Below, piece by piece: positions 29,301 through 41,300 of a stretch of 64,000 nucleotides of DNA. A program made the position numbers and the translations under genes. A model generated the notes under the pieces. It was not told the DNA's origin and ran no database searches. It saw only the letters and a program-made list of their open reading frames with translations. The stretch covers positions 41,455,501 to 41,519,500 of the forward strand of contig JAMPIT010000575.1 in the NCBI GenBank assembly GCA_026261815.1, read 5' to 3'. The DNA comes from Monarcha castaneiventris obscurior. Its lineage: Eukaryota; Chordata; Aves; Passeriformes; Monarchidae. Position 1 is the stretch's first letter. The number at the start of each line of letters is the position of its first letter.

Positions 29301-32300
29301 TTGGATTTCTTTTCGTGGTAGGGTTGGACCAAGTTTTATGAATTTTCTTTGTCTGATCTCCGTGCTGGTTTTGACATCATTGATAGACTCTTTGAGGGTA
29401 AGTCACTTCCTGAGGAAAGTCCCATTAGTAGGGATGTTGCATGTAGGAGCTTTATCTTTCTACAACACTTATATGAGAGAGGAGATGCTGTAGAGCTCAT
29501 CACCAGTATGCAAAACGAGAAAAACAGGGTGAATCATAAATCCATTTTTGGGTGGCTGGGTAAACCAATAATTCTTGGTGCCCAAGGAGGATTCTGCTCA
29601 GCTTCTTGAGTCCAGAGGAACAAATAGGAAATACAGGGCTGCCTGTAAAGTGAAATCTTGTGTCTCCATTCCTTCCCACTGTGAGTTTCCCTAAATATTG
29701 AATAAATGAATTGAATAGGAAAGAATTCTTCATATTGAAACTCAGTATTAGATAGACATCACTTCATTATTCTGTTAACCAGTGTAGGAATTTCTAATAC
29801 TGTTTAATATGTTAAAGGTAATTTTCTTTGCATTTTGTACAATTTCAAAGTAAAGTTAGGAACTGATATGTAGAGGTAATTTAGGATCATTGACTTAAGT
29901 AGGATTTGAGGATGATTAGTACTTCTGAAATTAGACCTTAGTTGTGCAGACTTGAACCACACAGTGATGTAAAGAGATTGAATCATTAACTGTCAATGAT
30001 AATCATTAATTATTACTGTGAAAATATCTTTTCTTACAAAGGAATGATTGAAGCATTAGGAAACAACAGTCACTACCAGTAAACCCCCCCTTAAAGTAAT
30101 TGCCACTTCCCTCTTTCAAGGGACTTTAGGGAGTAGCCTTCTGACCAAGCCTTTACCTGCACGTGAAAACTATAGGATATAAGTAGGTAATTGTCCCATG
30201 TAGTTATTTTGGGCAACTGTGATACAATGGAAGAAAAATAAGATATTTTGAACTTGTGGGATATAGCTAGGTCAGAGTAATCTAATGCAACATCAGGAAA
30301 CTATTAGTAACATGCTTAAATTTATGTGCTCTGTTGTGCAATTTATAATGATTTGAAAAGTATCTATCCTGGACCTCTATGTGTTTGAAAGGATGACATT
30401 TCCAGTAATCTTACCTGTTTGGAGCATGATCTGCTTTTGGTTTAATCAGTCAGTTTATTTTATGATATCAGATGGTACCACAGTAGAAAGTCGTGTATAA
30501 AATTTTATTTATGACGAAGGAGCACAAAATTAAAGTTTTAATAACATAATTTCTGAAATGTATATAACCAATTGGTTCAAAAAGCACTTCAAGGCTAAAG
30601 TAAAATTTCTAATAATTCATTTGCAACACAGTAACTGTTCATTTTATCAATGACATGTGTTTACAAACTCTTTCAAGTTTCTTCAGCTTTTACTATTTGG
30701 TCATATAGAAGAGCAATTAAAAACTAATTATTTGATGTATTCAACTCCTTTTTATTTCCCTGAAGAACTGCAGTGACAGGAAGAAATGCTTGTAATGCAA
30801 TGCCATGTCGTGATACAAAACTAATATTAATCAATTAATTCATAGGTTCCAAAGATTTTCAGTGGGAATTTGTTCATGGTTTGTTTGAAAATGCAATTTA
30901 TGGAGGCCGTGTAGATAATTCCTTTGATATGAGGGTTCTTCGGTCCTACTTGGAGCAGCTTTTCAATTCACGAATCATTGGCAGTTTAAATGCCAGAGGC
31001 AAGAAGATGAGTAGTTTCCCATGTTCCATCTCTTTACCGAATTCCTGCAGTATTTTGGTAGGTATACATCCTCTACCACCTAATAAATAATTTATTTTCA
31101 CAAACTGTTTTTGAAATATTTCCACAAAGAAAACTAAAGTTACAATCCAAAGGATACCTCTCTTTCTTCAGAAAATTAGCTCTTTTGTGTGGAGCATTAA
31201 TTCTTGTCAGTTCATTCACTCTTCTTTTTTTATTATATCTGATTGGACTGTGGTGCAGAGCAGCCTAGTTATGAAGAATTCAGTAAAAGAACTTGGGTTA
31301 ATTTATGTCAAGGATATAATTATATTTTTAGTTATATTGTTTTATATAATTAGTATATTAATGTAGCAGTAGTTTTTTAAAGACTGCTAAATATTCCTAC
31401 AACTTCTGGATGAAATAGGAAAATCTAAATATATCTCCCTGTTTCCAAAATACATCAACATTCTGTCAATCTGCTGACAGGCCATGGAGGGTATATGTCA
31501 TTTTATTTGGTGGTAAATATGGATTTTGATTCTCCTTCAGTATTTCTTTAGTGTAAATGAGAGGGAGTTCCAACAGTCTAAACAACTGATCTCTCCCTGT
31601 CTTTTCAAAATATAATTATTCATTTTACTGTGGTTAATATTTACTTGCATTTTAATGGAAGACTCCATAGTAGACCTCTAATACAAACGGACGTAAATAG
31701 TATTATCTCCATTAAAGTAAATTGCTGTCATTTGGCTTTCTTTACCTGGATTCTGACTGCTTAGGCTTGGTTTGATTTGGGGTTTTTTTATTACATTAAT
31801 ATGGACATTATTTTTTATTCACGATAGATGTGCTGAGTTAGTATCATAAAGAGAGAAGGAATAAACAAACCAGGCTGGTCTCTGTTCTTGCAGATAATAT
31901 GCTCAAGCAGATGAACCTTTTTTTCTAGCCTGCACAGCATTTAATATCTCTCACTATCTTGTATTATTATTTATGTAAGATTTTATAGTTTTGTGTCTTC
32001 AGTTAGTGTTTCCTCGGTGTTTTGTGTAGAGTTCTGCTACTGTTGCTACCTCTGAAGTGAGATTCCACGTTAAAATGAGTTGTGCATATCCAGCACATGC
32101 TCCTGCAAGCAAAGACAAAATGCACGACACATATGCAACAGGGTGCAGCCAGACTTTCAGACAGTAAATATTTTTGCCTCTAAATCACAATAAAAGAGAT
32201 GTCCAGCACCTCTAGTCTACCTCAGTCTGCAAAGCCTCTTTCTGTTTTGTGGACGAGAGCATCACTAGTGACTCTTACACTGTAACCCTTATTGATGCTA

Positions 32301-35300
32301 TTCCGCATCTCCAATGATTATGCAAACCTATTTTTACCTAAACTATTTCACTTTCTTTGAGTGATAATATCTTCCTAGATTTAAATAGAAGTGAGTGCTC
32401 TTAATTTTATAAGCATGTCCTATACTTGTATTAGAATTCCAAATTCAAAAGTATTTTTTTGGTTTTTTATACTGTCATTAATCTTGCCTTTAAGTTTTCA
32501 ACAGAAGTATTGCACCTACTTTTCAGGGACAGTCTTGGCATATTTTTGTTTTCATTTGATAGCATCACTGTAATCAGAATTGCTTTTTGCTCTTTTAGAG
32601 TGAAAATGTTATATAAAAGAAGATAGTTTCTGATAAATAAAATGAAGAAGTCTATAAATAGGATTACCATAATATGCCATGTCTCATATACTTATTTTAA
32701 TCTTTGTGTTGTGCTCTGCACTTAATGAAATTCTTTTCAGCATATGCTGTTAATTTTCATGAGAGGAATAAAAAGTTCCCTCTGTTATGTCTATTTTTTT
32801 CTTCTTATTCAGGATTATCGTAATATTATTGAAAGCCTTCCAGAAGATGATAAACCTGACTTTTTTGGCCTGCCAGCTAATATTGCTCGTTCATCACAGC
32901 GTATGATCAGTTCCCAGGTAACTTTAGCATTTTTCATTGACTTCTGAATCTTTTCTGAAGCCATTATAAGTGGAAGAACCCAACCACTTGTTCATAAATG
33001 CAGTTTCCATAAGAATGTCAGAGTAAATGGTTGTATTTTTTTAATATGTTGACTTTTATCTGTAGAATATTTTAATATAATAACATTTAATCTTTAGTTA
33101 CAAGAGCATTCATTTAGAACTTAAATAAATAATTATTGAGAAGGTTTCCAATAGTATAATTCAGTTCACACTGAAGAGCTGTATGATAGTTTTACACATA
33201 GAATATGGGTAAGATGTTTTGCTTTTGCTGGAAGAGAAATTCTAAAGAATTCTTCCAGAAATTCCAGAATCCTTCCAATTAGACAAAAAATTCCATCATC
33301 CAATTAGAAATGGTGTGGGGTTTTTTTTAATGTTATTCTCACTGAAGAATAGCATATAACTACTTAGGCATGTCATAATGAAATTCCCATCATAATGAAA
33401 AGTAAGTTTGAGGGTGTTGCAGGTCTTAATTTAAAAATTTACTGATTTTATATATTTCCTTTATTGATTTAACTGTAAGATATGGCAGATGGCTATATAA
33501 TACTCAAGAGTTCTTTGCTATAGTTTAATTGCAGTCTAGTCTGGATTTGAATATGTATTTAGTATGTGAGAGAGCATTGATCTCAGTGCTGGAATGACAG
33601 GCAGTGATTAAATATTTTTTACCTCTTTGTTTTAAAAGTTGTGTGTAGAAATTGCAGCTTGTGTGAGTGACATGGGTCACTCATTATCCTGAGTACTACT
33701 AAGGACCCAGCTGGGACAGCTTTCCTTCTCACCTTTGGGGGAGCCCAGAAATTCTGAGTGTCTCTTGTTCTCCTCATTACTTCTTTTTTGTCAGTCTGTG
33801 AAGGGAAAAGATGGAGTGATTTGATTACCATATGTCTTCATCATCAATGTGTTTGGTTCTTTGGACAAAGCTTTTCATTGCTAGTATTGTGTCACTTCTC
33901 TTAGGTGCCAATTCAGTTGCTTAAAAATCAGTACCTTGCATAAATCTGGAGATGTCCTGGTGTATTTAAGACATCTAGTAGGAAGTGTCAAATACAATGC
34001 AGGACCTAAGTGAATACATGCTCTGCTGGGCCAGCAACTGGAATTCAGGGCAAAATGGCACTAGAAGCCAGTGTTTTAGCAACTGATTCCTGTTTCTTGA
34101 GCACCCTGATCCAGTAAGGTATGGATCTGGGGGTCCTGTGTCATATTTGTCTATCTGTAAGATTTTCATGGCACTATGTGTAACAACTGAATTGAGCTCC
34201 TAAAACCTAGAGTCAAGGGAGTAATTTGAATAAGAAGTGGCTGTACCTCAGCCTGAGTTGAAATTCAGTAATAGTCATAGGCAGGTGAAAGTTCACCTTT
34301 TGTTTATTCAGGTCTGCTGGTCATTCTAATACCTTTTAGTCAAATATGGAGCAAGTTCAGGACTCTGAAGCAAAGCTTAAATTCTTTGTTCTGTATTTTT
34401 CTTTTATTGCTTTTCAGTGAAGTCTGGATGAGAGCACACAATTACTGTATAAGTGCAGTTAAACAGTACAAATCTTATAAATACTCATTAATATAGTTTA
34501 TTTGACTGGTAAATTAGTTGTGTCAGATAGCATGAAAGTTGATGGATTTGAGAATCTTGCATCAGAGCTGTGAAGTGAATTGGTCTGTATATCAAGGCTC
34601 TCTTTAATTTTCTGCACAGCCTTAGTGTGCTGTCTTATGTACGGACAAGTTATAGAGGGAAGAAATTAAATCATAGAATCACAGGTTGGAAGAAAACTCA
34701 GTGATCATCTGGTCCAACCTTTCTTGGCAAAATCTGTTGGAAGTTCCCTATAACTGGAATTTCCAATAATTTCAAGACTAAGAACTACAGTTTTAAAAAA
34801 AAGTATCTAATTGTTTGCTTACAGTCACTTAAAAAGAGCTCCAAGCAGAAATTTTCTATAGGTGTAAGACCTCTGATCCGCTGGAAAAAAAAAAGGATTT
34901 GCATATTGCATTTGTTGCCTATCAAATATAGTACTGTAAAGATATTTAAATACATCTATTCACTTAAATCCATAGCTGTATTGTCAAAATATTTGTGGTT
35001 TCTTTAGAACATGAAAATATAAAGATATGTACAGACAAATCAGTAGGATGAAGGTGCGTGAGGTAATAGGATGAACTCAAGAACTTGTCTATTGCAAAGC
35101 TAATACATGCTCCAAGATTCAATGTAGCTCTCTTTGGTTTTGTCTTAGAATCATTTACATAAACAACCATTTAGATGCTTTCATTTCTCTCAGATTCACT
35201 GTAGACTGCTGCTTTTTTTTTTTTTTATTTCAGCCATGCTTGCACAACCTGTTAAAAGCTCCAGTTGTTAAAAATGCTAATATTTGAAAATCAGAATATA

Positions 35301-38300
35301 CTCAGAGTTCCCGTGTGAAGGGAAATAGATAACAAGCGCATTTGCATGTAAACTCCACTCTGCTGAACTGGTCTGCCATAGCATTGATTCTAAGCTATAA
35401 ACTATGGATTAAAATCTTGAAAATGTGAGACTGCTGTAGCTACAATTCTGTGAGATGATTTTGTCATAAGAGATATTTTCTCATCCTTCCAATAGTATTT
35501 TGCAATATTTCTTTAAGTCTTAGGCAGTTTAAGTAACAGGAACATGAGATTTTCCTTAAACTGTGCTTCTCCCTTCCTATGAATCCTACTCCCTTTCAAT
35601 TTCTGACAGTTTGGCAGCTGTTTTAGATCCATAGGTGATCCCATGGTTCACAACTGGAAATCGAATGATTGTTTTCTAACAGGAGTGTTTCTCAGAAATC
35701 CATTGCCAAGCTAAAGCAAAGAAAAGGTGAATGAACAGGGGTAGTCAGAAATCAGTTGCTACCAGCTCCGCTGCCATGTCTCTAGGACCAGAAAGGCAAA
35801 ATGCAGTAACACGTCCACTACTTCACTGATTCTGTAGACTTTCTATGAATATTATTAATTTTTCATGCCTAGGAGTGATAGTTTGTGTTGCTGCAGCAAC
35901 ACACTCTACTGTAGTAGAATAGGCTGCAGCGCAGTGCAGCATTTTGCAGTCATGCAGATATCTCTTCTGTAATCTATGCATTGCTAGTGTTTGGGTAAAC
36001 CTAAAATAGCAATAGAAAGAAAGGGACTTTTTTCAGAGATTTTACAAGAGATGATTGTATTCTCAGCTTCTTATCAGCAGATAACTTTTCTAATTTAAAA
36101 GCTGAATATTGCTACCAGTATTATTTTTACATTGGCAATTACTAATTGAAATTTGAGAAATTACATCTTGCAATGTTCTGTGATGTAATTCAGAGAATAT
36201 TAATATTGAATCCATACTGGTAAAAGCCATTTTTTTTAAGAAAACATTTTACTTAAAAAGACATGATCTTTTTAGAAACATGAAGCAGATTTTTTTTCTG
36301 AATTTTGTGCTTAGTTGCTCTACATAGGTAAAGATAAGTAAATTTTTAGAGGCTGGATTTCTAGAGTTCACTGTGTCTCTTTGGTTCTGCCTCACCTGAT
36401 GTTCGAACAAGCCTTTGACACATCTCCTATGTTGAATATGGTCGTGAATAATCTCACATCTCTTGCTATGTTCTCTTTGCAGAGCAGTGCATTAAAATAG
36501 AAAAAAACTGCACTGACAGTCCAGCTGCCGGAGTCAGTATGCCTCATCCTACCTGTTTTACACCAGTAGAGATTTTCTGTACATCTGCAATTCCAGTTTC
36601 CTCACACTCAACAAGAGTCCTGACCACTTAGTTACAACCATGCTTCTTCGTCCTGATCTGATAAACACTGCATTTTGCCTGCATACTGGCCTGTATTCAG
36701 GTGGTCCAGTTTCCCAGTCTGTTATAACCAATGATTATAGCAATCAGAATATGTGGAGGTTTGCTTTAGGCTTCCTGTGCAATGAGAAGAGTCTGTAATT
36801 TAGATATTTCTCTAGTGACCTTCTTGCAAAGTGGGCTTTTGGTGTCAGTGTACTTATCTCTTATTCTTAATTCTGTGCTTTTTTGAATTCTTATGAACAA
36901 ATTTCATCCTTCATTATAATTTTAATAGAACTATACATAAGTGTCATCATCAAAAACAAATTTATCGTATGTGATTAATGGAATTTTTACAGATTGAAAC
37001 AGACAGGCCTGCGTATGTATTTTTACACCTTTAAAAAGCAGTAAGAACTGTCCTTTTCGGTGCAGGATTTACTATACCTGCGTCTAATATGACTTAGTGC
37101 CAGTAACCACCCTAGGAAGATGAAATGAAAATGCAGAGGCTTTGTTTTGTCTCCCTTCTCTGCACAGCAGACATAGTCATTGCAGGCACTCCAGAGAGTG
37201 TAGCATGTAAAGCTGCCTGTGCTGAGTGATCCCAACAAACCCTGCCAAATGCAAATGACTGCAGCCTGGTAGTAGTAGCTATATATGATCAATCGACTGG
37301 GTAATTTAACATTCTTCAGTAATACAGTAAATTATTTTGAGAAAAAAAGCAAATCAGTAACTGGCAAGTTGTGCAAGACTTCAAATATGACTGCCAGTGA
37401 TAATGAATATGGCTAGCACGTGGTTTGCTCATTGCTAAGTTCTGTATACAGTACTATGTTTAATAATTCTAATAATATCTGGCCTCAGGAATTCAGCGTT
37501 CTTTTACACATTTTAATGCTTCACAGAGAGTATCATATGAGACAGGTTAAGTCTCAGTAAGGTTGAAGAATGGGTTGGTTTTGATATTTTCATAAATGAA
37601 TGAGTACAGTCTCTCACATTATCATGCAAAGATAAAGGATATTTACAGTCTCTCTGTACTAGGGCAGAATTTTGATTTTTTTGTATCCACCATCCCAGTG
37701 ATGGCACAAGTGGAAGGCAAGTCTGTGGATTTGCAGTAACTTTTTAGGACCTCCTGAGGTTGATTGTGCATGCATAATTGAAACTTGCTTTTTAAAGTTC
37801 ATGGAGTAATGTCTTAAGTGAGTGGGACCCCATGCTGGAGCAGGGAAAGGGAGTGAGGAGAAAGAGACAGTGTATGATGAACTGACCACAGCCCCTATTC
37901 TCTGTCGCTCAGCACTGTTTGGGTTGGATGGGGTAGAGAATTCAGGAATTAAGTTGAGCCCAGGAAGAAATGAGGAATGGTGAAAAGGCATTTGAAGATT
38001 TATTTCTCTATTTTCCTACTCTGATTTGATTAGCAATAAATTAAATTCATTTCTGCAATTCAAGTCTCTTTTGCTTGTGATGGTAACTGATGAGTGATCT
38101 CTCCCTGTCCTTAGCTCGACCCACGAACCTTTCTTACATTTTGTTTTCCGTGTCCGGCTGGGAAGGGCAGTGATGGAACAGCTTTAGTGGGCACCTGGTG
38201 GCCAGCCAAGGTCAACCCAATACATCTTCAAAATGCTTAAGGACATCAGAAATGTAACATAATACTTTATTTTACAAAACAAAATAATTCCTGAAAGAGT

Positions 38301-41300
38301 CCACAGACTGTAGCTGCTTACCAAATTTTCAAAGAAATCCTATAAAATTATTTAATTGTAGATTTTATGTACAAATTAAAAATTTTGACCTCTGAATCCT
38401 TATAACCTAAATATTAACTGGATTCTAGTTCACTTCAACTGAACTTGAAGGAAGTATTTATCCTCCTATATTTTGTCCTTTGTAATTTTATTTGCTTTTC
38501 AACCAGGCCAGTGATATTCTGCAGTTTAGGTGGTTCAGATTTTGCAACCAAATTACTGGCTTTAAGAACCTTTTACATACTAATTTTATAGACTCAAATA
38601 GAATCCAAATCCATCTAGCATTTTCTGTGACAGGGCAGAGGATATAAGTTAATTTAATTTTCCCAGATACATTTCTCTCAAACCCATCTGCATGCTTGTC
38701 TTTGCCTGTTTTGTCTCAGAGTGAGGGATGGGAATGACTCACTTCTAGTTAGCAACACCATTATTTTTATTAACTGAAAGCAATTGCAGATACATGGTTT
38801 GCGATGCTCCTTTTTTCTTTTAACCATAGATATTTATCTCAACTCTTTTGATAAGAATTGATTATGCTTTTCTGCCCCATCTAACGAATTTCTTTGTGGA
38901 TTCCACCTGGTATTCACAAAAGCACCGTAAGGAGTCAAACAATTCCTGTAACTTTAATGTGCTGCTTTGTATTATTGCCAAGAGGACTGACTTGCTATTT
39001 GACCTATTTGAAGGAATACCTTTCCCTTAAGGTTATACTCTAGGTGCTTTTTACCTGTCTGCCCATCACCTTCTCTTTGGATTTTGGTCATTGCTACCTC
39101 ATAAGCCTAGTTGAAAGCTCTGCTTGCTAGCACCAGTCCTGCTGGCAGATACTTGCTAGAGTTTGTCACAGGGGTGAGACACACTTTGCAGCCAAGTTAA
39201 CATTCCCCTGATCCTGTCCCATTCCCTTCACTAGCAGAACTGGCGAGAACACCACCGGGGCCCCCACGTCTGTGGTCACCTGCCACTCTCTTGAAGGCAC
39301 TGCCTCTGATCCGTGAGTTGGGCCCCGGTAACCCACATGCTGATAGAACTTTTCCCTCCTCACCTGTTTCTACTCATTCTGCAATTGCACATCTGCAGGT
39401 GGAGAAGGAGCCTTTTCATTCTTGCTGGAAGTCACAAACTTCCCCTTTTATTTACCACTACCGACATATTTTTTTGGATAGTCACTACATGTTGGCAGCT
39501 AAACTAATATAACAGAAAAAATATTTTCTAAGAGTGATAGTCATCTAACAAAGCTTTATTTTTCTCAGAGTTAGGTGCCTACTTTTATGGTTATCTAGGC
39601 TTCCTGTGTATTACAGTCCAGCTCCAAAATACCATATTCATATCTGCCATGGAGCGAATTATGTAGCTGTGTGAAATGCTGTTCCCTTCACTGATTTTAT
39701 CTTCAGTTAGTGTTTTAATATTTCTTAAAATACCTCCTGTTTTAATGCCAAATATTTTACTTAGATGTTATTCTAACATTTTCCACAAGTCAATGATTTT
39801 TTAAAAACAGATACTGTGGAATTAGAGTTTATCTTTGAAATACACAGAGAGGTTCCGTCAGATTTTTAGTTCAACTCTTAGAGGATATTTTTTTTAGATC
39901 CTACTAGAAAAGACTTGTGATGTATTTATTGATTCAAACCACTTGAAATTCCCCTGACTGATATTGGAATAATTTCTTATGAGTTTATTTTTCTTTTAAA
40001 TGTTTAGGTACTGTGATAGAAAAATATGATAAGCCAAATTCAAAGCCCAACTGGAACTAAAAAAAAGAAACCCAGTGTAATACCTCTCAACTAGCTTCAA
40101 TCATATGAATATTATCCACCTCTTCTTAGATAGTCATCCATTTTTTTTTGTTACTAAGGAAAGGCAAGCAGCTACAGGGAATCATTTGTGCCAGTCTTAG
40201 ACAGGCATCTAAAATAAAGGAGTGAATCACCTTTTGGAATTACCTATTTCTTTCCATTGAACTTTGGATCAAGCTTTGTAATAATGTCAACAGCATTCCA
40301 ACTTGCATAATGAACATTTTAATGAGCATTTAGGAGATTAAAGAAGACAGCTGTAACTATGAGATGGTTGCCTATGCAGAATACAGGAAGGTTTCTTTTC
40401 TACTGAAAACTGGATTATTTGAAAAATTAAGTTTTTATTAGAACAGGATTTGGAAAACAGTTGGGTTTGCCATTTCTGCATTGAGTTTTGTAACAGTGTA
40501 AGTATAGTTGTCACACTTGCATTTCATATCTAAGTATTCAATTTAAAATTGGAAGTTCAGGGGGAGGAAGTGAATTTTCCAGCATCTTAAAGTATGCAAG
40601 TTATAGTGCTTGTCTCAAAGACAAAAAAGGAATTTTATTAGTTAGTGGACATAGTTTTTTGCATGTTTTATTTTTCAGGGCAGTGAAAGACCAACACATT
40701 TCAAATTTCATTTGTTTGTTCCCAGTTTTATTTTATTCAACTGCTAAAGCAAGTGAATGGTTCCCACCGTTGTGCATCCTTAGGCAAGGCTGTCAGTCCC
40801 ATTAATGGAAGAGACTTTGCTTGTGAGACTGGCCTTTTACCTGCCCACCGTCTGCCAGCATGCTGAGAGTGCACTTGATCTCCTCGTCGAGATCATTGCT
40901 AAAGATGCTAAACAGAATTGGCCCCACTACTGAGCCTTGGGATAGCCACTGGTGACTGGCCAACAGTTGGATTGAAGTCCCTGTTAGTGCAGGAGTGGGT
41001 TCATGTTCCTCACGTGTGCTCTTTCTCTCCCGTTATTATCTGCTCCTTTCCTCATACGCCATGCACAGAGGCCTTAGGATACTTCTGGTTTTATGTACCA
41101 TGCCTCACTTATGTTCTCTTACATTCAGCCAGTGCCCCATGGGTTTTTTAACTTTTTCATGTGTTGAAACCCATCTTACCCTTAACTGTTTCCTGCTGGT
41201 TTTATGTCCAGCTGGGCTTTGGCTTTTCTAATTTCATCTTGAATTGCCCAAACAGTTTTTTCACTGCCCTTGATTTTTCTTCTTACATGTTCCTTTAATC

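Noticed and set aside
37659..37991. 110-codon minus-strand open frame
   Set aside because: Almost wholly within the LTR-type repeat 37690-38224; composition is that of the repeat and no protein family is recognised.
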